A DNA stretch of 64,000 bases, from NCBI GenBank assembly GCA_003576705.1, contig QOZS01000001.1:1-64000 (forward strand), in the 5' to 3' direction. This document shows positions 8,418 through 16,602 of this stretch, piece after piece (the first letter of the stretch is position 1; every line of letters starts with the position of its first letter). Source of the DNA: Desertibaculum subflavum. GTDB lineage: Bacteria; Pseudomonadota; Alphaproteobacteria; Ferrovibrionales; Ferrovibrionaceae. Both the position numbers and the translations under genes were made by a program. The notes beneath the pieces are model-generated. The model had not been told where the DNA came from, did no database searches, and worked only from the letters and a program-made list of their open reading frames with translations.

Positions 8418-9116
8418 ATGATCGACCTGTACTATTGGACCACGCCGAACGGTCACAAGATCACGATGTTCCTGGAGGAGGCCGAGGTCCCGTACCGGAT
8501 CGTGCCGGTGAACATCTCGACCGGCGAGCAGTTCAAGCCGGATTTCCTCGCCATCTCGCCCAACAACCGCATGCCGGCGATCGTCGATCACGCGCCGGCC
8601 GGCGGCGGCGCGCCCGTCTCGGTGTTCGAGAGCGGCGCCATCCTGCTCTACCTCGCCGAAAAGACGGGGAAGTTCATCCCCTCCGACCTACGCGGCCGGG
8701 TCGAGGTGCTGCAATGGCTGTTCTGGCAGATGGGCGGGCTCGGACCCATGCTCGGTCAGAACCACCATTTCGGCCAGTACGCGCCGGAGAAGATCCCCTA
8801 CGCGATCGACCGCTATGTCAACGAGACCAACCGGCTCTACGGCGTGCTGAACAAGCGCCTGGAGACCCGCGAGTTCATGGCCGGCGCCTATTCGATCGCC
8901 GACATGGCGAGCTATCCCTGGATCGTGCCGTGGAAGCGGCAGGGCCAGAACCTCGACGACTTCCCGCATCTCCGGCGCTGGTTCGATGCGATCCGCAACC
9001 GTCCCGCGACCTTGCGCGCCTATGAGAAGGCGAGCGCGATCAACACGCAGCCGACGGTGAGCGAGGAGGCGAAGAAGGTGCTGTTCGGCCAGACCGCAGC
9101 CTCGGTGCGGGGCTGA
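8418..9116 (+). CDS. Glutathione transferase, YghU/YfcG (nu-class) type
   Basis: A 232-aa cytosolic enzyme. The N-terminal thioredoxin-like domain has TTPNGHKITMFLEE, where nu-class enzymes place Thr/Asn residues against glutathione, then PNNRMPAIVDH with the cis-proline and ESGAILLYLAEK for gamma-glutamyl binding. The C-terminal domain is all-helical. YfcG and YghU reduce disulfides and organic hydroperoxides using glutathione. The ATG at 8418 follows GGAGGGAG; an in-frame GTG at 8397 is rejected. The gene is 10 nt ahead of a second glutathione transferase gene, making a likely two-gene operon. Confidence 0.93.
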   Translation: MIDLYYWTTPNGHKITMFLEEAEVPYRIVPVNISTGEQFKPDFLAISPNNRMPAIVDHAPAGGGAPVSVFESGAILLYLAEKTGKFIPSDLRGRVEVLQWLFWQMGGLGPMLGQNHHFGQYAPEKIPYAIDRYVNETNRLYGVLNKRLETREFMAGAYSIADMASYPWIVPWKRQGQNLDDFPHLRRWFDAIRNRPATLRAYEKASAINTQPTVSEEAKKVLFGQTAASVRG

Positions 9117-9126
9117 GGAGGCGGCG

Positions 9127-9822
9127 ATGGCGATCAGACTCTACGACCTGGCCGGCGCCGAGCCGGAGCGACGCTTCAGCCCGTTCTGCTGGCGCACCCG
9201 GCTCGCCCTCGCGCATAAGCGGCTCGACGTCGAGACGGTGCCGTGGCGCTTCACCGAGAAGGATGTGATCGCCTTCTCGGGCCAGGGGCGGGTGCCGGTA
9301 ATCCAGGATGGCGAGCGCATGGTCTACGATTCCTGGACCATCGCCGAATATCTGGAGGAGCGCTACGCCGACGGTCCCTCGCTGTTCGGCGGCGCGGAAG
9401 CGAAGGCGGTGACGCGCTTCGTCGCCGGTTGGGTGGACACCGTGCTGCATCCGGGCATCTTCCGCCTGATCCTTCCCGATGTGTTCGCCCATTTGCATGA
9501 GAAGGACAAGGACTACTTCCGCACCAGCCGCGAGAAGGCGATCGGCGTTACGCTCGAAGCCTTCGCCGCCAATCGCGACGCCGATGTCGTGAGCTTCCGC
9601 CAGAGCCTGCAGCCGCTGCGGCGAAGCTTGCAGGCGCAGCCGTTCCTCGCCGGCGCAGCGCCTGCCTATGCCGACCACATCGTGTTCGGCGGCTTCCAAT
9701 GGGCCCGCGCTACATCGCGCTTCGCGCTATTGGAGGCCGGCGATCCGGTCGCGGCCTGGCGTGCGCGCATGCTGGATGCTTATGACGGGCTGGCGCGGCG
9801 CGCGCCGGGCTACGATGCCTGA
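9127..9822 (+). CDS. Glutathione transferase family protein, beta-etherase-like
   Basis: A 231-aa protein with the glutathione-binding layout: SPFCWRTRLALAHK at the N-terminus, GRVPVIQDG with the cis-proline, and DSWTIAEYLEE. The SPFCWR motif resembles LigE/LigF-type enzymes that cleave aryl ether bonds of lignin-derived compounds, though many relatives have unknown substrates. The ribosome site GAGGAGG lies between it and the preceding transferase gene, so translation is likely linked. Its 3' end overlaps the convergent SRPBCC gene by 13 nt. Confidence 0.88.
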   Translation: MAIRLYDLAGAEPERRFSPFCWRTRLALAHKRLDVETVPWRFTEKDVIAFSGQGRVPVIQDGERMVYDSWTIAEYLEERYADGPSLFGGAEAKAVTRFVAGWVDTVLHPGIFRLILPDVFAHLHEKDKDYFRTSREKAIGVTLEAFAANRDADVVSFRQSLQPLRRSLQAQPFLAGAAPAYADHIVFGGFQWARATSRFALLEAGDPVAAWRARMLDAYDGLARRAPGYDA

Positions 9823-10292
9823 CCATGCGGGGCCGCCGCCCACTCGGCTTCCAGCAATGCCTTGAGTTTCGCGAGGCCGGCCTCCGCGCGGCCTTGCATC
9901 AGCGCCCGCGCCGGCACGCGCATCGCCGCGGCCCGAAGCGTGGCGCCGCGGCTGTACATGCGCCAATCGAACAGGGTCGCGTCTCCGCTTCCGGCCGGGT
10001 CGAACCGCATCTCCATGCGGGGTAGCAGCGGTGGGAATTCGCCCTCCGTCACGAGGCGCCGACCGGGATCCGCGTCGACGACCACGATGTCAATCTCGCG
10101 CCGTCCGCCGAGCGGCAAGGTCACGGTCTCGCGATAGCGCTTTCCCATGGCGGCCGGCGGTGACGTGTCCTCGGCATGGATCGCCACCACGCCCGGGAAC
10201 CACTGGCCGAAGCGCGCAAGGTCGGCCGCGAAAGCGAAAACGACGGCAGGGGGCTTCTCGATGACGATGCTGAATTCCGCCAGCAGATGCAT
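9810..10292 (-). CDS. SRPBCC family protein (START-like lipid/ligand-binding fold)
   Basis: A 160-aa protein beginning with the typical SRPBCC strand-helix start (EFSIVIEKPPAVVFAFAADL followed by ARFGQWFPG) and a long C-terminal helix (RAEAGLAKLKALLEAE). The fold forms a deep hydrophobic pocket and serves as binding protein or cyclase; the ligand is unknown. It lies divergent from a TetR repressor gene and its start is 16 nt from the palindromic operator at 10308-10335. Control by that repressor is therefore very likely, perhaps in response to the hydrophobic compound that the protein binds. Confidence 0.85.
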   Translation of the reverse strand: MHLLAEFSIVIEKPPAVVFAFAADLARFGQWFPGVVAIHAEDTSPPAAMGKRYRETVTLPLGGRREIDIVVVDADPGRRLVTEGEFPPLLPRMEMRFDPAGSGDATLFDWRMYSRGATLRAAAMRVPARALMQGRAEAGLAKLKALLEAEWAAAPHGQAS

Positions 10293-10307
10293 GCGACCAA
10301 CTCCGTT

Positions 10308-10335
10308 GTTTACAGAAAAGACCTATTCTGTAAAC
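10308..10335. promoter_or_regulatory. TetR-type operator overlapping divergent promoters
   Basis: A perfect inverted repeat with 10-bp arms, GTTTACAGAA (10308-10317) and TTCTGTAAAC (10326-10335), spaced by 8 nt, in the gap between the SRPBCC and TetR genes. Because of the symmetry, each strand has TTTACA, 16 nt, then TAAACT (plus) or TAAACA (minus), an acceptable sigma-70 promoter. A bound repressor dimer would cover both promoters at once, so both autorepression and repression of the SRPBCC gene are expected. The sequences are seen; the function is inferred. Confidence 0.8.
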
Positions 10336-10381
10336 TTCTTGGGAAGTGTACAAAATTGGCATCATCTGTCAACATAAACGG

Positions 10382-10972
10382 ATGGCCGAGGTAACGGACA
10401 CGCAGCCCAGCACCCGCGAACGCATCCTGGATGCGGCCTTCGTCTGCTTTGCCCGGCAAGGGTTCGCCGGCACCTCGATGGTGGATATTGCCGCCGCCGC
10501 TCAGCTTTCCCGGACCGCGCTCTACAAGCACTTCCCGGACAAGGAGGACGTGTTCCTGGCTGCCGTGCAGCGGCTGAATGCAGGCGTGCTCGCGGCCGTC
10601 ACCGCCGCCGCCCAGAGAGAGGGCGATCTGGCGGAGCGTCTCGCGGCGGTGATCGAGGCGCGGGCTAGCTGGGCTTTCGAGCTGTTGCAACGCTCACCAC
10701 ATGGCCGCGAGCTCATCGACGAGAAGAATCGCCTGTGCGGTCCGCTGAGCGCGGAGGCGAATGCGCGCTTCCTGGCACTGGTCGAGAGGATCATCCGGGC
10801 CGGACTGGCCGGCCGGCCCGGATCATTGCCACCGCGTCAGGCAGCGGCGTTGCTGGTCGATGCGGCGGCCGGGGTGTTGGGCGACGAGACGTCGGAAGCA
10901 TCGGCGCGACGCCGGCTCAGGCAGCTTGCCGCCGTGTTCGCGGCCGGTCTGGCTGACCGCCGCGACCCATAG
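10382..10972 (+). CDS. TetR/AcrR family transcriptional regulator
   Basis: A 196-aa repressor. The helix-turn-helix lies in the first 60 residues (TRERILDAAFVCFARQGF, then TSMVDIAAAAQLSRTALYKH and FPDKEDVF), the standard TetR pattern. The rest is a helical ligand-binding and dimer domain. An upstream in-frame GTG at 10346 is abutted by GGGAA and would fall almost on the expected transcript start, so ATG 10382 is preferred. Divergent from the SRPBCC gene with the operator at 10308-10335 between them. The inducer is unknown. Confidence 0.92.
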   Translation: MAEVTDTQPSTRERILDAAFVCFARQGFAGTSMVDIAAAAQLSRTALYKHFPDKEDVFLAAVQRLNAGVLAAVTAAAQREGDLAERLAAVIEARASWAFELLQRSPHGRELIDEKNRLCGPLSAEANARFLALVERIIRAGLAGRPGSLPPRQAAALLVDAAAGVLGDETSEASARRRLRQLAAVFAAGLADRRDP

Positions 10973-10982
10973 CGGCGCTGCG

Positions 10983-12260
10983 TCAGCCACGCAGCGCGGC
11001 GACGGCGATCTCGAACGCCTTCAGGGTTTCGCCGACTTCGGGCTCGCCATGGGCGATCGAGAGATAGAACTTGCTCTCGCCTTTCAGGATGCCGCTGGCC
11101 CTGAGGCTCTGGTTGAAGCGGCGGGCAAGGTCGGCATCGGCGCGCAAGGTCGCGCGGTAATCCTCGACCGGCCCATCGGCGAAGACGACGTCGAACAGCG
11201 GCGGCTCGCCTTTGACCTGGGCCGGCAGATGCGCCGCGCGCAGCATCTCGGACAGCGCCGACATCAGCTGGCGTCCGGTGGCGAAGACCGCTTCGTAGGT
11301 GCCGGGACGCTTGAGGATCTCCAGGGTCGCCAGGCCGGCGACCGCCGCGACCGGGTTGCCCGAGAGCGTGCCGATCTGCATCAGGAAGCCGTCGTCGCCG
11401 ACCTTGGCGCGGTCGAAATGCGCCATGATCTCGGAGCGGCCGGCGATGGCGGCGAGCGGAAAGCCCCCGCCGACGATCTTGCCGAGGGTGCAGAGATCAG
11501 GCGTCACGCCGTAATAGGCCTGGGCGCCCCCATAGGCGAAGCGGAAGCCGGTGACGACCTCGTCGAAGATCAGCGGGATGCCGGCCTCCGCCGTCATCTT
11601 GCGGAGCGCCTGCAGAAAGCCCGGTTTGGGCGGCAGCAGGCGCTGGAACGGCTCGACGATGACGCCGGCGAGCTCGTCCTTGTGCTGGGCGATCAGGCTC
11701 GCGGTCGCCTCCGCGTCGTTGAACGGCGCGATGATCATCTCGTCGCGGATCGATTTCGGGATGCCGGCGGAATCCGGGGTCGCCGTCGGGAAGTTGCCGG
11801 GCCATTTGGGGGCGAGGCTCATCAGGCCGTAATCGCTCATGCCGTGATAGCCGCCCTCGAATTTCAGGATCTTGTCGCGCTTGCGGAAGGCGCGGGCCGC
11901 CCGCATGGCGTAGAGATCGGCCTCCGAGCCGGTGGAGACGAAGCGCACCTGCTCGGCGCAGGGCACGGCGTCGACGATCGCTTCGGCGAGGCGGATGCCG
12001 TGCTCGTTATTGGCGAAGAAGGTGGTGCCGCGGGCAAGCTGGGCGGTGACGGCCGCGTTCACCTCCGGATGGGCATGGCCGGCGAACATCGGTCCGGAGC
12101 CGAGCAGGTAGTCGATATATTCGTTGCCGCTGACATCCCGGACGCGGGCACCCTTGCCTTCGCGGATGACGATATCGGCGGCGAGATTGCCGAATGTGCC
12201 GGCCGGCAGCACGCGCCGGGCGGTTTCGACCAGGGCGGCTTCGTCGTCGCTGCGCTTCAT
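10983..12260 (-). CDS. Class III aminotransferase, glutamate-1-semialdehyde aminomutase-like
   Basis: A 425-aa PLP enzyme. It has the GSGPMFAGHAHPEV segment, the GSEADLYAMRAARAF region that binds phosphate, FDEVVTGFR with the Asp that contacts the pyridine nitrogen, and the catalytic Lys in LGKIVGGGFP. Many relatives are annotated hemL, but the housekeeping HemL has a different sequence around these motifs and the genes nearby have nothing to do with haem, so a specialised amino-group transfer on a small amine or amino acid is more likely. AGAGGAG precedes the ATG. Divergent from the oxidoreductase gene at 12364. Confidence 0.88.
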   Translation of the reverse strand: MKRSDDEAALVETARRVLPAGTFGNLAADIVIREGKGARVRDVSGNEYIDYLLGSGPMFAGHAHPEVNAAVTAQLARGTTFFANNEHGIRLAEAIVDAVPCAEQVRFVSTGSEADLYAMRAARAFRKRDKILKFEGGYHGMSDYGLMSLAPKWPGNFPTATPDSAGIPKSIRDEMIIAPFNDAEATASLIAQHKDELAGVIVEPFQRLLPPKPGFLQALRKMTAEAGIPLIFDEVVTGFRFAYGGAQAYYGVTPDLCTLGKIVGGGFPLAAIAGRSEIMAHFDRAKVGDDGFLMQIGTLSGNPVAAVAGLATLEILKRPGTYEAVFATGRQLMSALSEMLRAAHLPAQVKGEPPLFDVVFADGPVEDYRATLRADADLARRFNQSLRASGILKGESKFYLSIAHGEPEVGETLKAFEIAVAALRG

Positions 12261-12363
12261 CGCTGGACTCCTCTTTCGCGGCCACTATGGCGCAAGCAAG
12301 TTTCGTGCAGAAGGGGCGGCGATCGGCAAGAATGCGCGGAGAAGAAGAGCAGGGGAGAGCGCC

Positions 12364-13206
12364 ATGAAGCTCGGCTGTTTCAGCTTCAACACCGATTACG
12401 GCATCCATCCGGCGACCCTGGCGAAGGCGCTGGAGGCGCGCGGCTTCGAGAGCCTGTGGGTCGGCGAGCACACCCACATCCCAGCGGAGCGGCGCTCGCC
12501 CTATCCGGGCGGCGGCGAGCTGCCGAAGCCCTACTACCACATGGCCGACCCGTTCGTGTCGCTCGCCATGGCGGCGGCGGTGACGACCAAACTCAAGCTC
12601 GGCACCGGCATCTGCCTGGTGACCGAGCGCGACCCGATCGTGCTGGCGAAGGAAGTGGCGACCCTGGACCACCTCTCCGACGGCCGCTTCCTGTTCGGCA
12701 TCGGGGCAGGGTGGAATGCGGAGGAGATGGAGAATCACGGCACGCCGTTCAAGCGGCGCTGGAAGCTGCTGGAGGACCGGGTCAAGGCGATGAAGGCGAT
12801 CTGGACCGCGCACGAAGCGAGCCATCAGGGCGAGTTCACCCGGTTCGACCGCGTGATCTCGTATCCCAAGCCGAAGCAGAAGCCGCATCCGCCGATCATC
12901 CTCGGCGCGGCGACGCCGCAGGGCCGGCAGCGGGTGGTGGACTATTGCGACGGCTGGTTTCCGATCGACGTACTGCTCAAGGATCTGCCGGCGGCGATGG
13001 CCGATCTGCGGGAGAAGGCCAAGGCTGCAGGTCGCGATCCGGCTTCTGTCCCGGTCTCCATCTTCGCCTTCGATGCCGGCCCCGACGAGCTCGCGCGCTA
13101 CCGCGACCTTGGCGTCGAGCGGGTCTCCATCATGGTGCCGCGGCGGGAAGAGGACGCCATGCCATTCCTCGACCGCATGGCACCATTGGTGGCGCGGTTG
13201 GCGTAG
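12364..13206 (+). CDS. LLM class F420-dependent oxidoreductase (TIGR03619-like)
   Basis: A 280-aa TIM-barrel protein of the luciferase-like monooxygenase superfamily. Landmarks are ESLWVGEHTHIP, LKLGTGICLV, LDHLSDGRFLFGIGAGWNAEE and KPHPPIILGA. The GIGAGWNAEE loop binds the phosphate of F420 or FMN in relatives. The substrate is not known. The ATG has GGGGAGAG upstream. The protein is clearly paralogous to the one encoded tail-to-tail on the other strand at 13313-14158, indicating an inverted duplication. Confidence 0.88.
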   Translation: MKLGCFSFNTDYGIHPATLAKALEARGFESLWVGEHTHIPAERRSPYPGGGELPKPYYHMADPFVSLAMAAAVTTKLKLGTGICLVTERDPIVLAKEVATLDHLSDGRFLFGIGAGWNAEEMENHGTPFKRRWKLLEDRVKAMKAIWTAHEASHQGEFTRFDRVISYPKPKQKPHPPIILGAATPQGRQRVVDYCDGWFPIDVLLKDLPAAMADLREKAKAAGRDPASVPVSIFAFDAGPDELARYRDLGVERVSIMVPRREEDAMPFLDRMAPLVARLA

Positions 13207-13217
13207 CGACCTCTTTT

Positions 13218-13304
13218 CGTCGTGCCCGGGCTTGACCCGGGCATCCACGGCTGTCCGTTCCGGTGCCCAAGGCGTAGGTGGCCGGGTCGAGCCCGGCCAC
13301 GACG
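13218..13304. repeat. REP-like intergenic palindromic element
   Basis: The ends CGTCGTG (13218-13224) and CACGACG (13298-13304) are complementary. Inside are two smaller hairpins, one built from GCCCGGG-CTTGA-CCCGGGC and one from GGCCGGG-TCGA-GCCCGGCC. The left arm reads like the widespread alphaproteobacterial repeat that has the form GTGCCCGGGCTTGACCCGGG. It sits between two convergent genes and could form a cruciform and serve as a bidirectional transcript end. Confidence 0.75.
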
Positions 13305-13312
13305 TTGAAAGG

Positions 13313-14158
13313 TCACATCGCCTTGACGAAGCCGGCGATCTGGTCGAGCAGCGGCAGGGTCTCGTCGCGCGACTTGGACGGCAGGGTCAGCACCGCGCGG
13401 TCGGTCTTGGCGTCGCGGTAGCGCTTCAGCCCGTCCGCGTTCATCGGGCCGCCGAACACGCTGAACGAAAGCGAAGCCGGATCGCGGTTCGCCTCCGCCG
13501 CCATCTGGCGGAAGCGGGGCAGCAGCTCGAGCGGGTCCATGTCGCGCCCGCCGATCGGCATCCAGCCGTCGCCGAAGGCGATGGCGCGGCGCGCGCCGTG
13601 CGGGAAGCCGCCGCCGACGATGATCGGCGGGTGCGGCTTCTGCACCGGCTTCGGCCACTGCATCATCTCGTCGAACTTGACGAACTCGCCGGCGAATTTC
13701 GGCTTCGACTTGGTCCAGATCTCCTTGATCGCGCGCACGCGCTCGTCCATCAGGCGGAAGCGCGACTTGAAGTCGGTGGTGCCGTGATCGGCCATCTCCT
13801 CGGCGTTCCAGCCGGCGCCGACGCCGAGGATGAGGCGGCCGTTCGACAGGCGGTCGACCGTCGCGGTCTCCTTCGCGGTGTGGATCGGGTCGCGCTGCAC
13901 CACCAGGCAGATGCCGGTGGCGAGCTTGATCTTCTTGGAGGCGACCGCGGCGGCGCCCAGCGCCACGAAGGGATCGTAGGTGTCGTAGTAGTGCTTCGGC
14001 AGCTCGGGCCCGCCCGGCCAGGGCGACTTGCGGCTGGTCGGGATATGGCTGTGCTCGGGCAGCCAGAGGCTCTCGATGCCGCGATTCTCCGCCTCGACCG
14101 CCAGATCGTGCGGCTGGATCGAGTAATCGGTGACGAACATGGCGATGCCGATCTGCAT
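13313..14158 (-). CDS. LLM class F420-dependent oxidoreductase, paralogue
   Basis: A 281-aa luciferase-like oxidoreductase sharing most motifs with the protein at 12364: ESLWLPEHSHIP, IKLATGICLVVQRDP, RLSNGRLILGVGAGWNAEE and KPHPPIIVGGG. Cofactor is F420 or FMN; the substrate is unknown. The ATG at 14158 is chosen because AGGAG lies 5 nt upstream and homologous proteins start at the beta strand MQIGIAMF. Transcribed toward its paralogue, with a REP-like element between them. Confidence 0.88.
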   Translation of the reverse strand: MQIGIAMFVTDYSIQPHDLAVEAENRGIESLWLPEHSHIPTSRKSPWPGGPELPKHYYDTYDPFVALGAAAVASKKIKLATGICLVVQRDPIHTAKETATVDRLSNGRLILGVGAGWNAEEMADHGTTDFKSRFRLMDERVRAIKEIWTKSKPKFAGEFVKFDEMMQWPKPVQKPHPPIIVGGGFPHGARRAIAFGDGWMPIGGRDMDPLELLPRFRQMAAEANRDPASLSFSVFGGPMNADGLKRYRDAKTDRAVLTLPSKSRDETLPLLDQIAGFVKAM

Positions 14159-14229
14159 GTCTCCTGCCCCTTTCTCGAAAGGGTGGAGCCTAGGCAGATC
14201 GAGGTCGTGCCGCCAGAGGGGCCGCTTGC

Positions 14230-14454
14230 TCAGCTCGCGGAGCGGGCGATGGTCTTGATCGGACCGCGCGGATTGCCGGAGCGGGCGGCGATCTCGCGGT
14301 CCTGGGTCTCGATGAAGGTGCGGGCCGGCTCGTCGCCGTCGAGGCCGCCGAGATCGGCGGCCGGCACCTTGCGGTTGGAGGTGCGCGTACCGTCCTGGTA
14401 CACGACGTCGAACAGCACGAAGCCGCTCGCCGCGGGTTGCTTCTTGCGGGCCAT
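14230..14454 (-). CDS. Small conserved hypothetical protein, 74 aa
   Basis: A 74-aa soluble protein starting MARKKQPAASGFVLFDVVYQ (first 20 residues), followed by DGTRTSNRKVP and TFIETQDREIAARSG. The beta-strand pair and conserved DGT..SNRKVP pattern look like a small conserved family seen in alphaproteobacteria, without known role. GAGAGA precedes the ATG. It lies 71 nt upstream, on the same strand, of the oxidoreductase gene at 13313-14158 and may be co-transcribed with it. Confidence 0.75.
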   Translation of the reverse strand: MARKKQPAASGFVLFDVVYQDGTRTSNRKVPAADLGGLDGDEPARTFIETQDREIAARSGNPRGPIKTIARSAS

Positions 14455-14585
14455 GGATATCTCTCGTTGTTGGTCGCGGAGCGGCGGAATCGGGTGGGTC
14501 GCAGCGGTGAATGCCACCGCTGCCTGCCGATGGCAACCCCCGCCATGCCGGCGGCGTTTGGAGGGCGAAGAGGCGAGGAAGCGAT

Positions 14586-14747
14586 ATGGCCCGAATTCTG
14601 GCATTTGCGCTGTTGGTGCCGCTGATTGCCGCGGCCTGCGCGGAAAGCGGTACTCCTGTGGGCGATCAGCAGTTCCCGTCGCCCAATGCGGTTTCGCCGC
14701 CGCCCAACGACCTGCGTACCTGCCCGCGCGGCGTCGGCTGCTATTGA
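14586..14747 (+). CDS. Small lipoprotein, 53 aa, with C-terminal CPRGVGC
   Basis: The N-terminus is a lipoprotein signal (ARILAFALLVPLIAAAC, with lipobox IAAAC at about Cys18). The short mature part is Pro/Asn-rich (PSPNAVSPPPND) and ends in RTCPRGVGCY. With the next gene, this gives two adjacent small lipoproteins ending in CPxGxxC. GAGGCGAGGAAGC precedes the ATG. The two terminal cysteines could form a disulfide or hold a metal. No family is recognised. Confidence 0.7.
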   Translation: MARILAFALLVPLIAAACAESGTPVGDQQFPSPNAVSPPPNDLRTCPRGVGCY

Positions 14748-14810
14748 GGCGGAACTTCGCCGTAGCCGGCCGCGTTCAACCCGTCGACGCAATCGATGAC
14801 GGAGAGAGCA

Positions 14811-14975
14811 ATGCGCTCGTTGCTGATGCTTGCGGTGCTGGCACCGCTCACCTTCGGACTTGCCGCCTGTGGCGACGACGACAAGACGGTTGTGATAAAC
14901 CCGCAGCCGAACGCGACGGTCGTCGTTCCGCCGGGCGGCGCGACCAAGGTCTGCCCCGCCGGCACCGTCTGCTGA
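14811..14975 (+). CDS. Small lipoprotein, 54 aa, with C-terminal CPAGTVC
   Basis: Starts MRSLLMLAVLAPLTFGLAAC, a lipoprotein signal with the lipobox LAAC at Cys20. The mature peptide is GDDDKTVVINPQPNATVVV, then a Gly-rich bend and KVCPAGTVC at the very end. Strong GGAGAGAGCA precedes the ATG. It resembles the protein at 14586 in size, signal, Pro/Asn content and terminal CPxGxxC, so the two probably arose by tandem duplication. Size is below many calling thresholds. Confidence 0.7.
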   Translation: MRSLLMLAVLAPLTFGLAACGDDDKTVVINPQPNATVVVPPGGATKVCPAGTVC

Positions 14976-14999
14976 CGACCAGCCGGCGCCGCGCGGCGA

Positions 15000-16523
15000 T
15001 CAGTCGCGCGGCAGCTGGTGCTTCAGCACCTTGCCGGTCGCGTTGTGCGGCAGGGTATCGATGAAGCGCACTTCCTTCGGCACCTTGTAACGGGCGAGCT
15101 GGCCGCCGCAATGGCCGAGGATGGCCGCCTCGTCAAGGTTTGATCCCGGCTTCAGCACCACGAAGGCGCGGCCGACTTCGCCCCACTTCTCGTGCGCTAC
15201 GCCGATGACGGCATTCTCCAGCACGCCGTCGAGCTGGTAGATCACGTTCTCCACCTCAGCCGGATAGACGTTCTCGCCGCCGGAGATGAACATGTCCTTC
15301 CAGCGGTCGACGATGTAGTAGTAGCCATCCGCATCCTGCTTCGCCGCGTCGCCGGTGTGGAACCAGCCATCCGCCGTGAAGGACTGCTTGTTCGCTTCCG
15401 GCCGGTTCCAGTAGCCCGGCGTCACGGTCGGCCCCTTGATCATCAGCTCGCCGGTCTCGCCCGGCTTCACCTCGTTGCCCTCCGGATCGCAGATCTTGAG
15501 GCGCGCATAGAGCGGCGGCAGGCCGGACGAGCCGACCTTGGCGAGTGCCTTCTCCGGCGACAGCATCAGGCCGAGCGGACCCGTCTCGGTCATGCCCCAG
15601 CCCTGCTGCAGCTTGATGCCCTTGGCGCCATAGGCCTCGATCAGCGAGAGCGGCGCGGCGGCCCCGCCGACACCGATGCAGACGACATGCGAGAGGTCGG
15701 CGGTGGCGAAGCCCGGCTCCTGCGCCAGCATCAGGAAATTGGTCGGCACGCCGAGCAGATGCGTGATGCAGAGCTGCTTGTCGGTCAGGAGCCGGAGGAA
15801 CATGGCGGGATCGAAGCTTCGCATCACCACGTTGGTGCCGCCGGTGTGGAAAGTGGGATTGGCGTAGACGTTGAGCCCGCCGGTATGGAAGGTCGGCAGG
15901 AAGACCAGATTCTTCGAGCCCGGCGTCAACGCCACCGTCATGGCGCATTGGATCGCGTTGAATACGCACATCCGGTAGGTGATCTGCGCGCCCTTCGGCC
16001 GGCCGGTGGTGCCGGAGGTGTACATGACGGTCCAGATGTCCTCGAGGTCGAGCGCCGGCGGGTTCAGCTCGCCCTTGGCCGCGGCGAGCCCGGCCTCGTA
16101 ATCGCTCGGCCGGCCGTTGGCGAGGGTCGCCGCATGCGGCACGGATGCGAGACGGCAGACATCGCGCGCTTCGGCCGTGAACTCGACGCCATGCACCAGC
16201 ACGACCGGCGTCGCGTCCTTGCAGATGAATTCGAGCTCGGGCACCGCGAGGCGCCAATTGAGCGGCAGGAAGATGGCGCCGAGCCGCCGGCAGGCGAATT
16301 GCAGCTCGAACACATCGGTGTCGTTGTGCGACAGCACGGCGACGCGGTCGCCCTGCTTGACGCCGAAGGCCGATCTCAGCCAGAGCGCCGCGCGGCGCAC
16401 GCGATCGTCGAACTGGGCATAGGTGAAACGGCGCTCCGACGCGAGGTCATGCGCCGCTTCGGCCCAGGGCGTGAACCGGGCGTGATGCGCGATCCAATCC
16501 TCGGCCGGGATTCCTGCAGGCAT
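15000..16523 (-). CDS. Acyl-CoA synthetase (AMP-dependent, class I adenylate-forming)
   Basis: A 507-aa ligase that activates a carboxylic acid with ATP and joins it to coenzyme A. Visible motifs: the P-loop YTSGTTGRPKGAQ, the GWGMTETGPLG adenine-binding segment, the hinge DRWKDMFISGGENVYPAEVE, and the catalytic Lys in NATGKVLKHQL near the C-terminus. All catalytic segments are intact. Similar enzymes accept medium to long chain or aromatic acids; specificity cannot be read. A strong GGAGGAAG precedes the ATG. It stands alone, convergent to the small lipoprotein genes. Confidence 0.9.
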   Translation of the reverse strand: MPAGIPAEDWIAHHARFTPWAEAAHDLASERRFTYAQFDDRVRRAALWLRSAFGVKQGDRVAVLSHNDTDVFELQFACRRLGAIFLPLNWRLAVPELEFICKDATPVVLVHGVEFTAEARDVCRLASVPHAATLANGRPSDYEAGLAAAKGELNPPALDLEDIWTVMYTSGTTGRPKGAQITYRMCVFNAIQCAMTVALTPGSKNLVFLPTFHTGGLNVYANPTFHTGGTNVVMRSFDPAMFLRLLTDKQLCITHLLGVPTNFLMLAQEPGFATADLSHVVCIGVGGAAAPLSLIEAYGAKGIKLQQGWGMTETGPLGLMLSPEKALAKVGSSGLPPLYARLKICDPEGNEVKPGETGELMIKGPTVTPGYWNRPEANKQSFTADGWFHTGDAAKQDADGYYYIVDRWKDMFISGGENVYPAEVENVIYQLDGVLENAVIGVAHEKWGEVGRAFVVLKPGSNLDEAAILGHCGGQLARYKVPKEVRFIDTLPHNATGKVLKHQLPRD

Positions 16524-16602
16524 TAACGCTTCCTCCGAACGCGTGCTTGTCGTTGCAGCGGAGGATGCGGAACGGCGTGCGATGTGGCAAGCCGTATGCG
16601 AT

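Noticed and set aside
10761-13235. Long plus-strand frame across the aminotransferase gene
   Set aside because: Shadow of the minus-strand aminotransferase and of the oxidoreductase gene in another frame; no domains, no start signal.
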